DNA of 64,000 bases, from assembly GCF_000236805.1 (NCBI RefSeq), contig NZ_AGFX01000018.1, positions 1 to 64,000 on the forward strand, read 5' to 3'. Of the stretch, positions 27,670-37,451 are shown piece after piece. Position 1 is the stretch's first letter, and every line of letters begins with the position of its first letter. A program made the position numbers and the translations under genes. The stretch comes from Paenibacillus peoriae KCTC 3763 (GTDB lineage Bacteria > Bacillota > Bacilli > Paenibacillales > Paenibacillaceae). The notes under the pieces were generated by a model. It was not told the origin of the DNA. It saw only the letters and a program-made list of their open reading frames with translations, and ran no database searches.

Positions 27670-27698
27670 TTGCATTCAGTCGCTCAATTTGGTAAACT
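27670..27698 (+). promoter_or_regulatory. rpsF operon promoter
   Basis: TTGCAT (27670-27675), 17-nt spacer, TAAACT (27693-27698). The leader would be ~70 nt. Between yjzC (from 27559) and this site nothing else is seen. Confidence 0.55.
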
Positions 27699-27704
27699 GT
27701 TTTA

Positions 27705-27775
27705 GTGCGAGTTTAGGCTCGTTCCTTGCTCTCAACCAAGATTGAGGGCCTTATGTCCATAAGGAGGTGTAAAGA
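27705..27775 (+). promoter_or_regulatory. rpsF mRNA leader with SD-occluding hairpin
   Basis: Two short hairpins are visible: CTCAA/TTGAG near 27731-27746 and CCTTAT/ATAAGG (27749-27754 / 27759-27764). The last one pairs part of the SD (AAGGAGG, 27761-27767). Ribosomal S6:S18 is known to bind rpsF leaders in Firmicutes; I could not see the CCG loop typical of that motif, so autoregulation is only a possibility. Confidence 0.4.
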
Positions 27776-28060
27776 ATGCGCAAATATGAAGTGATGTACA
27801 TTATTCGTCCTGACATTGAACAAGAAGCTGTTCAAGCGACAGTCGACAAATTCCAAGGTATCATCTCTAACGGCGGTGGCGAAATTACGAATCACGATGT
27901 AACTAAACGCCGTCTTGCGTATGAGATCAAGAAATTCCGTGATGGTTCTTTCGTTCTGGTAAACTTCACAGCAGAGCCTGCTGTTGTTACTGAGCTTGAG
28001 CGTATCATGAAAATTTCTGACGAAGTAATTCGTTATCTCATTACGAACGACGTAGCTTAA
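27776..28060 (+). CDS. rpsF: 30S ribosomal protein S6
   Basis: The 94-aa protein begins MRKYEVMYIIRPDIEQEAVQ and contains RRLAYEIKKFRDGSFVLVNF, the S6 pattern. S6 forms a heterodimer with S18 and binds 16S rRNA in the platform. AAGGAGGTG precedes the ATG. It is the first gene of rpsF-ssb-rpsR, 49 nt before ssb. Confidence 0.97.
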   Translation: MRKYEVMYIIRPDIEQEAVQATVDKFQGIISNGGGEITNHDVTKRRLAYEIKKFRDGSFVLVNFTAEPAVVTELERIMKISDEVIRYLITNDVA

Positions 28061-28109
28061 TTATTGTACGTGATTATGTAATGAACAACGCTCAAAGGAG
28101 GGGATTGGA

Positions 28110-28601
28110 TTGTTGAACCGTGTCATTCTGATCGGTCGTTTGACCAAAGATCCAGAGCTGCGCTATACACCGTCCGGTGTAGCAGTAACCCAGTTCACCC
28201 TGGCTGTAGACCGTCCGTTTACAAGTCAAGGCGGCGAACGGGAAGCGGATTTCTTGCCGATCGTAACCTGGCGTCAGCTTGCTGAAACGTGCGCTAACTA
28301 TCTTCGTAAAGGTCGTTTGACGGCTGTTGAAGGCCGTGTTCAAGTGCGTAATTATGAGAACAATGAAGGAAAACGTGTATACGTGACTGAAATTGTAGCT
28401 GATAATGTGCGTTTCTTGGAATCTAACCGCGATAGCGGCAACGGTGGCGGCAATAGCGGTGGAGGTATGCGTGAGGAGTCTCCTTTCGGAGGCGGTAACA
28501 GTAATAGTGGACGCGGGAATAATAACTCGCGAAACAATCAGGATCCTTTTTCCGATGACGGAAAACCGATCGATATTTCGGATGATGATTTACCATTTTA
28601 A
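28110..28601 (+). CDS. ssb: single-stranded DNA-binding protein
   Basis: SSB coats single-stranded DNA at replication forks and recruits partners through its tail. The 163-aa protein has the OB-fold ([26 protein letters not shown]..., [15 protein letters not shown]), a Gly/Asn/Ser-rich linker (about 113-145) and the acidic C-terminal tip DDDLPF. The start is TTG at 28110, 8 nt after AAGGAGG. Located between the genes for S6 and S18 as in most Firmicutes. Confidence 0.97.
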   Translation: MLNRVILIGRLTKDPELRYTPSGVAVTQFTLAVDRPFTSQGGEREADFLPIVTWRQLAETCANYLRKGRLTAVEGRVQVRNYENNEGKRVYVTEIVADNVRFLESNRDSGNGGGNSGGGMREESPFGGGNSNSGRGNNNSRNNQDPFSDDGKPIDISDDDLPF

Positions 28602-28622
28602 TTGGGAAAGGACTGACAAAGA

Positions 28623-28895
28623 ATGGGCTTCAGACAAAGAGAAGGCGGAGACGATAACAAAAGACCAGCTCGTCGTGGTGGTCGCAACAAACGTCGTAAA
28701 GTATGTTTCTTCACTGTGAACAAAATTACTCACATTGACTATAAAGATACAGACCTGCTTAAAAAATTCATCAGCGAACGTGGAAAAATTCTTCCTCGTC
28801 GTGTGACTGGAACAAGCGCGAAATATCAACGTATGTTGACAATCGCGATCAAACGTTCCCGTCAAATCGCATTGCTTCCTTACACTACTGAATAG
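28623..28895 (+). CDS. rpsR: 30S ribosomal protein S18
   Basis: The 90-aa basic protein has the S18 core [37 protein letters not shown] and [21 protein letters not shown]. The N-terminus is extended by a Gly/Arg-rich stretch. The CxxF position is VCFF, a single Cys rather than a zinc-binding set. It is the last gene of the operon, followed by a strong terminator. Confidence 0.97.
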   Translation: MGFRQREGGDDNKRPARRGGRNKRRKVCFFTVNKITHIDYKDTDLLKKFISERGKILPRRVTGTSAKYQRMLTIAIKRSRQIALLPYTTE

Positions 28896-28910
28896 TAGCG
28901 TGATGGAATA

Positions 28911-28951
28911 AAAAAAGAGATGTTCCCAATGCTGGGAGCGTCTCTTTTTTT
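28911..28951 (+). terminator. rpsF-ssb-rpsR terminator
   Basis: Stem AAAGAGA..TCCCA / TGGGA..TCTCTTT followed by seven T residues, 15 nt after rpsR. Confidence 0.88.
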
Positions 28952-29432
28952 GTGACTTTTTATATTGACAACAAGTGCCATCTATTGTAACTTACTTATA
29001 ATACAATCCATGTTTAACCATAGCACGTAAGTTTATCTTTTATTTACTTGTAAGATTACAAGTTCCCCAACTCACCAGAGCAAACATCCCGATACTCCAT
29101 CATGTTATTTTATATTACATCAAGTTCTATATTTTTTCATTTCCTACAAATTAAACTCATGAAATTTACATAAATAGATATTTAAAACTTTCTATATTAC
29201 ATAAAAAAAGATATTGACGTGATGTTATTTTACACTTAAGATAAACCTTAATAAAAATGTAATGGTTACCAATTCACAAAATTGACCAAAGGTCTAAAAC
29301 ACGTGTTTACGCTATCATGGGTGACAGTAAGGAGGATGTACACACTTCATTTTCGAACCTTAAGCTTTAATGAATTACCGCAGGAATGAAGCAAGCTGTT
29401 AAATAAAGAACCGACTAAGGGGGAGTAACAGG
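28952..29432 (+). promoter_or_regulatory. AT-rich region upstream of the opp operon, with promoter
   Basis: A 480-nt gene-free, strongly AT-rich stretch. The best promoter is TTGACG (29214-29219), 17-nt spacer, TAAGAT (29237-29242), giving a ~185-nt leader. A second TTGACA near 28965 lacks a good -10 at the right distance. A perfect AAACACGTGTTT palindrome lies near 29297-29308; it is not a parS. No CodY box was recognised. Confidence 0.45.
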
Positions 29433-31172
29433 ATGGTAAAGACGAAGAAATGGGTTTCTTTGCTTATGGTGCTTACGATTGTGGGTGTTCTGTTTGCAGG
29501 ATGCAGCGGAGGTGCTAATGAGGCACAGCAACAGCAGGGCAATGCGGACAATAAAACAGAGGGTAATGAAGCTAGTACACAAGTGACGGAGGGTGTCATT
29601 AAAGCGACTGATCTGGCACAAAATCCACCGGGAGCAACCAATCGGAAAGATAATATTGTGGTAGGTATGACATCACCTAAAGGGGTATTTAATCCGCTTT
29701 TCTGGCAAACAAGTTACGATTTATATGTAGTCAGAACGGTGTTTGATTCCTTTTTGCAGGTGAAAGCAGATGGTACATATGAAAATAGTCTGGCCGACAA
29801 GGTGGATGTATCGCAGGACGGTCTTAAATATACATTCCATCTGAAACCAGGTGTGAAGTATAGCGACGGCACGCCGGTAACGGTGAAGGATTATGCCTTT
29901 GTTCTCAAAGTGCTGCATGATCCGAATTACGACGGTGAAACTGACATTTTATCGTTCAAAATTAAAGGCGGTAAAGAATATCACGATGGTAAAGCAAATG
30001 ATATCTCCGGTATCAAAGTCATTGATGATAACACGGTAGAAATAACAGTTACAGAAGCAACAGCCTATACAAAAGATTTTTTGGGTGAGCAATACTTCAT
30101 GCCAGAGGCTTATTATGGAAAAGGCTACAAAAAGGGCAATCTGGATAGCATTAAGGCGCTTAATAACAAGCCAATCGGCTCCGGGCAATACGTGCTAAAG
30201 AGCTTTTCTCCGGGCCAGCAAGTGGTATTTGAAGCAAATCCGAACTACTTCAAGGGTGCACCAAAAGTGAAATCGGTTATTTTCAAAACAACGACGGAAG
30301 AGACTAATCTGTCCATGCTGCAAACAGGTGAAACAGATATGGACAACGTTACGGTTACCGAGGATAACGTAGAGGAATTGAAGGCTCTGGGCTTCCTGGA
30401 TGTGCATATTATGCCGACGAACGGCTATGGATATATCGCGTTTAACCACAAAGAAAAGAAATTTCAGGACCCTAAAGTACGTCAGGCTCTAACTATTGGC
30501 TTGAACCGCAAGGAGATTGTGCAGGGCGTATATGGTCCATATGCGAATGTGATTAACATTCCTCAGTCTACAGAGTCCTGGTCTTACACGGATGAAGGCA
30601 TCAATAAGTATGAATTTGATATGGCTAAAGCGAAGGCTTTGCTGGATGAGGCAGGATGGAAGGCTGGCGCGGACGGTATCCGTGAGAAGGACGGAGAGAA
30701 GCTGACTATTAATTTCTCTGCGACCGCTGATAATCCCGTTGTAGAAGCGTTGCTGCCGATTATGACGAACAATTATAAGGAACTGGGCATTAAGCTGACG
30801 TCCGAAACATTGGATTTTAACGCAATTATGGATAAAAAGGATACAGGCAAGTACGATATGTTCTTTGCAGCTTGGGGCTTGACACCTGATCCGGATTCAA
30901 CGGTTTATATTACAAATGGTGCACAAAATGATATCGGCTACTCAAACAAAAAGGTCGATGAGTTGTCGTTTGCCGGTAAGCATGAATTGAATCAAGAGAA
31001 GCGCAAGGAGATTTACAAACAGCTCTATCAAGAATTGAACAAAGATTTGCCAGTTATCTTTATGTACCAACGCAGAGATATGTGGCCGATTAATGGACGT
31101 TTGACCGGCTTTGATATCTCGCCATACAAGGATTTTGAATTCACTTTGCATAACGCTCAGATCGCTCAATAA
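29433..31172 (+). CDS. oppA: oligopeptide ABC transporter, substrate-binding lipoprotein
   Basis: The 579-aa lipoprotein captures peptides outside the membrane. It has a signal peptide ending in the lipobox LFAGC (Cys ~25), a Gln/Asn/Glu linker, and the family 5 binding fold with YDLYVVRTVFDSFLQVKADGTY, SDGTPVTVKDYAFVLK and the C-terminal KRKEIYKQLYQELNKDLPVIFMY. ATG 29433 follows GGGGGAG. It begins a five-gene oppABCDF unit. Substrate (di-, oligo-peptide or other) cannot be told from sequence. Confidence 0.92.
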   Translation: MVKTKKWVSLLMVLTIVGVLFAGCSGGANEAQQQQGNADNKTEGNEASTQVTEGVIKATDLAQNPPGATNRKDNIVVGMTSPKGVFNPLFWQTSYDLYVVRTVFDSFLQVKADGTYENSLADKVDVSQDGLKYTFHLKPGVKYSDGTPVTVKDYAFVLKVLHDPNYDGETDILSFKIKGGKEYHDGKANDISGIKVIDDNTVEITVTEATAYTKDFLGEQYFMPEAYYGKGYKKGNLDSIKALNNKPIGSGQYVLKSFSPGQQVVFEANPNYFKGAPKVKSVIFKTTTEETNLSMLQTGETDMDNVTVTEDNVEELKALGFLDVHIMPTNGYGYIAFNHKEKKFQDPKVRQALTIGLNRKEIVQGVYGPYANVINIPQSTESWSYTDEGINKYEFDMAKAKALLDEAGWKAGADGIREKDGEKLTINFSATADNPVVEALLPIMTNNYKELGIKLTSETLDFNAIMDKKDTGKYDMFFAAWGLTPDPDSTVYITNGAQNDIGYSNKKVDELSFAGKHELNQEKRKEIYKQLYQELNKDLPVIFMYQRRDMWPINGRLTGFDISPYKDFEFTLHNAQIAQ

Positions 31173-31240
31173 GGGTTGCCAATCATATGCTCAGCTCTCA
31201 CGGGCTGGGCATATCACTTTATTCGTCTGGAGGAATGATT

Positions 31241-32203
31241 ATGAAGCAGTACATTATTCGCCGACTGCTGCAGCTCATCCCCACACTTATTGGCATATCC
31301 ATTATCGTATTTGCGATTTCAGCCATGGTGCCGGGTGATTATATTACAGCCAAGCAGAACCCGAATATGACCGCCGAAAAGGCGCAGCAGCTACGACATA
31401 TCTACGGGCTGGATAAGCCGGAGTACCAACGCTATTTTATATGGGCCGGTAATATGCTGAAGGGAAATATGGGAGATTCATTACAGCATAAGCAGCCGGT
31501 AACGAAGGTTATTGGCAATTATGTATGGAACTCTTTTATTATCGCTTTTTTTAGTCTTATTTTTAGCTGGCTGATTGCGATCATTGCTGGAGTGTTCTCA
31601 GCCAAGTTTCAATACTCGTTGTTCGATAAGTTTGTCACATTATTCATTTTCTTATGTATGTCACTGCCATCATTCTTTATAGGTCTTTTGGTGATCAAAA
31701 TATTCGCACTCGAATGGGGGATTCTCCCGGTTGGGGGCATGACCACAGCAGGGATGGAGCCAGGCTCGTGGGCTTATATGGCGGATATTCTCAAGCATAT
31801 GTTCCTGCCGACACTCGTACTTACGATGTTGAGTACAGGCAGCCTAACCCGGTATTTCCGTACAGGCATGCTGGAGGTTATCCGTCAGGACTACATTCGT
31901 ACTGCACGTGCCAAAGGCTTGAAGGAACGGACGGTTATTTTCAAGCACGCTCTGCGCAACGCACTGATTCCAGCAATCACACTGCTCGGCTTCGAGCTCC
32001 CGGCCTTATTTGGCGGGGCCATGATTCTGGAGAAGGTATTTGTGTGGCCGGGTGTGGGGCAGGTTTATCTTGAGTCAATCAGCATGCGGGACTACCCTTT
32101 TATGCTGGGCTTCACCATTTTCCTGGCGGTCCTTACGCTCATTGGCAATTTACTTTCTGACGTATTGTATGGCATGGCAGATCCAAGAATTCGCTTGAAA
32201 TAG
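31241..32203 (+). CDS. oppB: oligopeptide ABC transporter permease OppB
   Basis: This 320-aa integral membrane protein has six predicted helices, starting with KQYIIRRLLQLIPTLIGISI, and the EAA-type loop VIRQDYIRTARAKGLKERTVIFKHALRNALIP that contacts the ATPases. ATG 31241 is chosen for its spacing to GGAGG (7 nt); another ATG two codons earlier is too close. It pairs with OppC. Confidence 0.92.
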   Translation: MKQYIIRRLLQLIPTLIGISIIVFAISAMVPGDYITAKQNPNMTAEKAQQLRHIYGLDKPEYQRYFIWAGNMLKGNMGDSLQHKQPVTKVIGNYVWNSFIIAFFSLIFSWLIAIIAGVFSAKFQYSLFDKFVTLFIFLCMSLPSFFIGLLVIKIFALEWGILPVGGMTTAGMEPGSWAYMADILKHMFLPTLVLTMLSTGSLTRYFRTGMLEVIRQDYIRTARAKGLKERTVIFKHALRNALIPAITLLGFELPALFGGAMILEKVFVWPGVGQVYLESISMRDYPFMLGFTIFLAVLTLIGNLLSDVLYGMADPRIRLK

Positions 32204-32214
32204 GAGGGATACTA

Positions 32215-33138
32215 TTGTCCGCAGAAACCGTCACGATTGAACCTAATCAAAAGGCGGCGATCCGTCCTGAAGCGTCTCCATGGAGAATCGCCGTTCGCCG
32301 TTTTAACCGAAACCGCCTGGCTTTAGCCGGACTTGTTATTTTGATTCTGATGGTGATCATCTGTTCATTTGGGCCGATGATTTCACCTTATCATTTAGAT
32401 GATTACAAGCTATCTGACAAAAATTTATCGCCTAATGCTCAGTACTGGCTCGGTACGGATAAGTTTGGTAGAGATATTTTGTTGCGTACGATGCTGGCTG
32501 GCCGTATTTCCTTGACGGTGGGACTGGTCGCTACATTTATTTCGGTTGCTATCGGTGCGACATTAGGGGCGCTGGCAGGATTTTACCGCAAAAGCGTGGA
32601 TACGATTATTATGCGAATTGCCGATATTTTTATGGCATTGCCTACGCTGCCGCTGCTTATTATTTTAGGCGCGGTGTTATCCGATTTGAAGGTCGATCCG
32701 TCGAACCGGATTTATTTTCTGATGCTCATTATCGGGGCCTTGAGCTGGACGAGTTTGTCCCGTCTGGTCAGAGGGCAGATTCTTACACTCCGTGAACAGG
32801 AGTTCATGCAGGCCACAGAGGCGCTGGGCTTGAGAGATCGCCGAAAAATATTCCGTCATTTGCTGCCGAACACCATTCCTACCATTATTGTAACGGCTAC
32901 GCTTGGGGTGGCTGGTGCGATTATTACAGAGTCTGCGCTCAGTTATCTGGGAATTGGCGTGGTGCCGCCCACTCCTTCGTGGGGGAATATGATTTCGGCG
33001 GCGAATAACCTGATCGACTTCCGCAAACGGCCTTGGATATGGGTTCCGCCGGGCATGTGTATTCTCATTACAGTTGTAGCCATCAACCTGATTGGCGATG
33101 GTTTGCGCGACGCACTGGACCCTAAAATGAAGAAGTAG
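32215..33138 (+). CDS. oppC: oligopeptide ABC transporter permease OppC
   Basis: The 307-aa permease has an N-terminal cytoplasmic segment (~35 aa), six helices and the coupling loop REQEFMQATEALGLRDRRKIFRHLLPNTIP. The motif LGTDKFGRDILLR near residue 80 is typical of OppC/DppC. The start is TTG with AGGAGGG 7 nt upstream. 11 nt after oppB. Confidence 0.92.
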   Translation: MSAETVTIEPNQKAAIRPEASPWRIAVRRFNRNRLALAGLVILILMVIICSFGPMISPYHLDDYKLSDKNLSPNAQYWLGTDKFGRDILLRTMLAGRISLTVGLVATFISVAIGATLGALAGFYRKSVDTIIMRIADIFMALPTLPLLIILGAVLSDLKVDPSNRIYFLMLIIGALSWTSLSRLVRGQILTLREQEFMQATEALGLRDRRKIFRHLLPNTIPTIIVTATLGVAGAIITESALSYLGIGVVPPTPSWGNMISAANNLIDFRKRPWIWVPPGMCILITVVAINLIGDGLRDALDPKMKK

Positions 33139-33151
33139 GAGACGAACGTTT

Positions 33152-34135
33152 ATGGAAAATGCTTTGATTGAATTTCGTAACCTGAAAACCCACTTTCATA
33201 CCTCTAGCGGAACTGTCAAAGCGGTCAATGACGTCAGTTTTAAAATTCGTGAGGGTGAAACGCTCTGTGTGGTAGGGGAATCCGGCTGCGGTAAAAGTGT
33301 AACGGCGATGACGATGATGCGGTTGATTGATTCTCCCCACACCTCAGACGGTGAAATCTGGTTTGAGGGCAAAAACCTCTTAACGCTTAATAAAGGTCAA
33401 ATGCAGCAAATTCGCGGCAATGACATTTCAATTATTTTTCAGGAGCCGATGTCTTCTCTGAATCCGGTGCTAACGATTGGAGAACAGATTACGGAACCGC
33501 TGCTCATGCATACATTAATGAGTAAAAAGGAAGCACGTGCGCGAGCGATTGAACTGATTAGCTTGGTAGGCATTTCGCGGTCAGAGGAAATATTCTATTC
33601 CTATCCCCATGAACTGAGTGGCGGTATGCGCCAACGGATCATGATCGCCATCGCCTTAAGCTGTAATCCGAAGCTGTTGATTGCAGATGAACCGACAACG
33701 GCTCTGGATGTGACGATCCAGGCGCAAATTCTCGATTTGATGCGGGATTTGAAGGATAAGCTGAAAACCTCCATTATGCTGATTACACACGATTTGGGTG
33801 TTGTGGCAGAGATGGCTGATTATGTGGTCGTCATGTATGCCGGCAACGTCATTGAAGAGGCTTCTGTCATTGAGCTGTTCAAAAACCCGCAGCATCCGTA
33901 TACTCAAGGGCTATTAAAGGCGAAACCTGTCATTAATCAGAAAATGGATCGACTGTACTCCATCCCTGGTCAGGTTCCCAATCCAATTGAGCTGGAAGAA
34001 AATTGTCATTTTCATGATCGGTGTGCGCATTGTATGCAAATTTGCAAGGATCAGGCTCCTCCCTTGAACACAAAGGAGAATGGTCATAAGGTTGCCTGCT
34101 GGCTATATGAGAAAGAAGGAGGGCAACAGATATGA
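33152..34135 (+). CDS. oppD: oligopeptide ABC transporter ATPase OppD
   Basis: The 327-aa ATPase has Walker A GESGCGKS (about 44-51), Q-loop FQEP, signature LSGGMRQR, Walker B LLIADEP and H-loop THD. The C-terminal oligo-HPY extension contains a Cys cluster ([14 protein letters not shown]...ACWLY), known in this family. It overlaps oppF by 4 nt (ATGA). Confidence 0.94.
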   Translation: MENALIEFRNLKTHFHTSSGTVKAVNDVSFKIREGETLCVVGESGCGKSVTAMTMMRLIDSPHTSDGEIWFEGKNLLTLNKGQMQQIRGNDISIIFQEPMSSLNPVLTIGEQITEPLLMHTLMSKKEARARAIELISLVGISRSEEIFYSYPHELSGGMRQRIMIAIALSCNPKLLIADEPTTALDVTIQAQILDLMRDLKDKLKTSIMLITHDLGVVAEMADYVVVMYAGNVIEEASVIELFKNPQHPYTQGLLKAKPVINQKMDRLYSIPGQVPNPIELEENCHFHDRCAHCMQICKDQAPPLNTKENGHKVACWLYEKEGGQQI

Positions 34136-35097
34136 GCGAGCCTTTAATTCAGGTGGAAGGGCTGAAAAAGTATTTTCCGATCACAGGTGGTGTTTTTCAG
34201 CGTACGGTCGGACATGTGAAAGCGGTCGATGATGTATCGTTTGACATTCATAAGGGTGAGTCTTTCGGTCTGGTAGGGGAATCGGGCTGTGGAAAAAGTA
34301 CGATTGGGCGGACCATTCTCAGGCTGATGGATAAGACGGATGGATCGGTGCGATACAAAGGAGAAGACCTGCACGCATTAAGCAAGGAGCGAATCCGGGC
34401 GCTTCGTCCCAAGCTGCAAATCGTCTTTCAGGACCCTTTTAGCTCCTTGAACCCGAGAATCAAGGTCGGTGAAGCCATCGGAGAGGCGTTGCTGGATCAC
34501 GGGCTGATTGACCGTGGCGAACTACGGAAGAAGGTTAACGAAACGCTGAACATTTGCGGCCTGTCCTCGTATCACTATGATCGGTATCCGCATGAGTTCT
34601 CTGGCGGTCAGCGCCAGCGGATCGGGATTGCACGGGCCTTGATCTTAAATCCTGATTTTATCGTGGCAGATGAACCGGTGTCTGCACTGGATGTATCCAT
34701 TCAGGCCCAGATTATTAACTTGTTAAGTGATTTGCAGCAGGAACGTCAATTGACGTATCTGTTTATCTCGCATGATCTGAGTGTGGTTGAGCATTTGTGC
34801 AGCCGCATTGGCGTAATGTATTTGGGCTCAATGGTAGAGCTGGCTTCCAAGGAGGAGCTGTTCCGCAATCCGCTTCATCCGTATACGAAGGCGCTGCTAT
34901 CGGCGGTTCCGATTCCCGATCCGACGGTCAAGAGACAGCGAATTGTCCTGAAAGGGGACATTCCTTCTCCGGCCAATCCGCCGTCTGGCTGCAAGTTTCA
35001 TACGCGCTGTCCTATGGCGGAAGCACGCTGTAAAGCAGAGGCTCCGGTATATCGGGATGCGGGCGATCAGCATTTTGTATCCTGCCATTTTGTCTAA
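34132..35097 (+). CDS. oppF: oligopeptide ABC transporter ATPase OppF
   Basis: The 321-aa ATPase has Walker [11 protein letters not shown]-loop [11 protein letters not shown], signature FSGGQRQR, Walker B FIVADEP and H-loop SHDLS. A C-terminal Cys-containing HPY extension ([15 protein letters not shown]) follows. Together with OppD it forms the nucleotide-binding pair. No strong terminator is visible after it; an AT-only stem near 35123-35150 is a weak candidate. Confidence 0.94.
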   Translation: MSEPLIQVEGLKKYFPITGGVFQRTVGHVKAVDDVSFDIHKGESFGLVGESGCGKSTIGRTILRLMDKTDGSVRYKGEDLHALSKERIRALRPKLQIVFQDPFSSLNPRIKVGEAIGEALLDHGLIDRGELRKKVNETLNICGLSSYHYDRYPHEFSGGQRQRIGIARALILNPDFIVADEPVSALDVSIQAQIINLLSDLQQERQLTYLFISHDLSVVEHLCSRIGVMYLGSMVELASKEELFRNPLHPYTKALLSAVPIPDPTVKRQRIVLKGDIPSPANPPSGCKFHTRCPMAEARCKAEAPVYRDAGDQHFVSCHFV

Positions 35098-35179
35098 GGT
35101 AAAAAAATTGTATCTTTTTTTCGAAAAATTGCAGACAAAATGAATTTTTCATCGTCTAATAAATATGGGGGTTATTACG

Positions 35180-36121
35180 ATGATGAAAAAACACTGGTTA
35201 CGTTGGGCTATTATTGTCCCGGTACTTATCATATTGATTTTTATTACACTTGGACCCCGCCTGTTGGTTGGGAAGCCGGATGTGGATGCAGAGGCTGCGG
35301 TACTGATGGATATGCATACCGGGGAATTGCTGATGGATGTGAACGGCAATACGCCTATGCCCTCCGCCAATATGTCCAAACTCATGACCGAGCTGTTGGT
35401 GCTGGAGGATATTCGCACTGGACGGCTAGGCTGGAATGATGAGGTACGAATTAGCCGTTACGCGAGTACGGTGGGGGGTATAAATCTATCTCTACGGTAT
35501 GGCGAAAGGATGACGGTATCCGAACTGTTCCAGAGTATGGTTGTGTATTCAGCCAATGACGCCGCTGTGGCATTGGCAGAGCGCTCGGCAGGCAATGAAG
35601 CGGCTTTTGTGAAGCGTATGAATGAGAAGGCTGCCCAAATTGGATTGTCATCCAACAGCCGCTTTAGCAATGCATCTGGAGCAGGGCAGAGTGAATTGGG
35701 ACCGAATCATCCCGAGGATATTCGCGGAGAGACGAAAATGACAGCAAGCGACACGGCAAAGCTGGCTTCTTATCTGATTGCGTCACATCCGGAGATTCTA
35801 AGAACGTCCAGCCGCACGCAAATGGAGTTAAAGGATAAGGGGCTCTACATTAGTAATACGAACTGGATGCTGCCTTCCCTGGCTGGACCGTACTCTTATG
35901 CCGGAACCGATGGACTGAAAGCCGGATATACGAGTGATGCTGGATATTGCTTCACGGGTACCGCCGAACAGCATGGCAGACGGTTAATTGCTGTGGTACT
36001 CGGTGCGCCGAGCAAGGAGGAGCGATTTGAGCAGACACGGAAGCTGTTCGACTATGGTTTTTCGCTGTCTACCTCTTTCCCGATACGGCTGCAAAATTTG
36101 GTAAAGCTATCGCTGCACTAA
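35180..36121 (+). CDS. D-alanyl-D-alanine carboxypeptidase homologue with altered active site
   Basis: The 313-aa protein has an N-terminal membrane anchor (about 7-26) and the peptidase S11 fold. Alignment with B. subtilis DacA from memory places the catalytic SMTK motif at NMSK here (codons 35369-35380): the nucleophilic Ser is Asn. The third motif KTG is KAG (35918-35926). The second motif SAN (YSANDA) is intact. It therefore probably lacks carboxypeptidase activity and may be a structural or regulatory homologue, unless another Ser substitutes. I chose the second in-frame ATG (35180) because the first at 35165 has no SD; GGGGG lies 8 nt before 35180. Confidence 0.8.
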   Translation: MMKKHWLRWAIIVPVLIILIFITLGPRLLVGKPDVDAEAAVLMDMHTGELLMDVNGNTPMPSANMSKLMTELLVLEDIRTGRLGWNDEVRISRYASTVGGINLSLRYGERMTVSELFQSMVVYSANDAAVALAERSAGNEAAFVKRMNEKAAQIGLSSNSRFSNASGAGQSELGPNHPEDIRGETKMTASDTAKLASYLIASHPEILRTSSRTQMELKDKGLYISNTNWMLPSLAGPYSYAGTDGLKAGYTSDAGYCFTGTAEQHGRRLIAVVLGAPSKEERFEQTRKLFDYGFSLSTSFPIRLQNLVKLSLH

Positions 36122-36176
36122 GGCAAGGAATGAATCTGAAGGGCTACATAGGATACAGGCTACAAACTTGAAATGA

Positions 36177-36205
36177 GGCTTTGACCGTGAGGGCGAAGCC
36201 TTTTT
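36177..36205 (+). terminator. weak terminator after the carboxypeptidase homologue
   Basis: Stem AGGCTT / AAGCCT with a 13-nt loop and TTTTT. Moderate only. Confidence 0.5.
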
Positions 36206-36358
36206 GGCATGGGTTTTGAGCGTATGCGCCATGGCACTTTTGACAACAAGGCAGCAGACCTTTTATGCTTTGAGGGGAAGCCTCCGCTTCATGAGGGATC
36301 TATTCGGTTTAATGAAGAGATGGGGTTTGTGAAGGAAAGAAGGAAGGAAGAACCTGTT

Positions 36359-37417
36359 ATGGAGAGAAGACATAAGAGAAGGACCAGCGGTAAGCCTCAA
36401 AAGAAAAAAAGGTTTAACGCCCTATATATTTCATGTATTGTTTTATTTCTAGTCGCAGTGGGAGGGTATCTGTTCCGCAAACAGTTAACACTGATGGCTT
36501 TTGACTGGTTTGTATCTCCGACGGTGGAAAGAAAATTGGAGAAGTCCTATCAGCCGCGCCTGTCTGGAGAACAGAAACACCAGGAGCCGGTGGCTTACCA
36601 CCAGGAGCCGTTTTCGGTGCTGTTGCTGGGCACCGATCAGAGGCCAGACGAAAAGGCGCGTGGTCGTTCAGATACGGTTATGTATGCGGCAGTACGGCCT
36701 GCGGAATCGCGTGTGCTGTTGATTTCCATCCCCAGGGATACGTATGTACAGATTGCCGGACATGATCCGAATCGCGATGGTGAGGATGATTTTGATAAAT
36801 TGGGGCACGCTTATGCGTTCGGAGGCGAAGATATGTCCATGGCTACGGTAGAGAAGCTAATGGAGCATAAGGCCGATTATTATGCTACGATTAATTTCCA
36901 GGGTATTCAGGATGCCGTGAATGCAGTGGGCGGGGTTGTGCTTCCAATCGACAAGCCGATTGAGAACAAAAATCCGCTGCATATCCAGTTTCGCATAGAG
37001 GCAGGGAAGCCGCTTTATAATGGTGAAGAAGCCATGTATTATGTTAGATATCGGGAAGATAGCGACTTCAACCGTACGAAGCGACAGCAAATTTTTCTGA
37101 ATGCTATGGCAGATAAGCTGCTGAATATCAACGGAATTTCCAAAATTCCGGAGCTGCTCGATATTATGGGGGCCAATTTCAAGACCGATATGGAGCCTGC
37201 TTTTATTACAGGTCTTGGCAAGCAGGCTATCACGCAGGGTGAACCACAAATCTCAAGTTTTACGATTACGGGGGAAGGGTTCAAGAAGAAGGGCGTGTAT
37301 TATGATCGTGCCAATGAACAGGAGCTGGAATATGCCAGACTTCTGATCGCGAATTGGTTGGATTCCGATACAACCCCGCAGACGCTGAAGCTTCCCGCCA
37401 AGCAGGACATTCAGTGA
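36359..37417 (+). CDS. LytR-CpsA-Psr (LCP) family cell-wall glycopolymer ligase
   Basis: LCP enzymes attach teichoic or other glycopolymers to peptidoglycan from undecaprenyl-pyrophosphate carriers outside the membrane. The 352-aa protein has a very basic cytoplasmic N-terminus, one membrane helix (ALYISCIVLFLVAVGGYLF, ~21-39), then the LCP domain with VLLLGTDQRPDE, RSDTVMYAAV, ISIPRDTYVQI and a conserved NFQGIQDAVNAVGGV. Arg residues in RSDT and PRDT are the expected pyrophosphate ligands. The start ATG 36359 follows GGAAGGAAG; the frame is open 50 codons upstream with no good site. Confidence 0.9.
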   Translation: MERRHKRRTSGKPQKKKRFNALYISCIVLFLVAVGGYLFRKQLTLMAFDWFVSPTVERKLEKSYQPRLSGEQKHQEPVAYHQEPFSVLLLGTDQRPDEKARGRSDTVMYAAVRPAESRVLLISIPRDTYVQIAGHDPNRDGEDDFDKLGHAYAFGGEDMSMATVEKLMEHKADYYATINFQGIQDAVNAVGGVVLPIDKPIENKNPLHIQFRIEAGKPLYNGEEAMYYVRYREDSDFNRTKRQQIFLNAMADKLLNINGISKIPELLDIMGANFKTDMEPAFITGLGKQAITQGEPQISSFTITGEGFKKKGVYYDRANEQELEYARLLIANWLDSDTTPQTLKLPAKQDIQ

Positions 37418-37451
37418 GTAATCATTTGATTTTGAGGGGGATTCGTTTCTC

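Noticed and set aside
27337-27705. 122-codon plus-strand open frame
   Set aside because: It is antisense to yjzC, whose family match and SD are clear.
29297-29308. AAACACGTGTTT palindrome as a third parS
   Set aside because: It shares only the CACGTG centre; the flanking bases do not fit TGTTNCACGTGAAACA.
29328-29390. Leader peptide before oppA (AAGGAGG followed at once by ATG)
   Set aside because: The SD is directly adjacent to the ATG (no spacing), and the 17-codon frame has no attenuator-like features.
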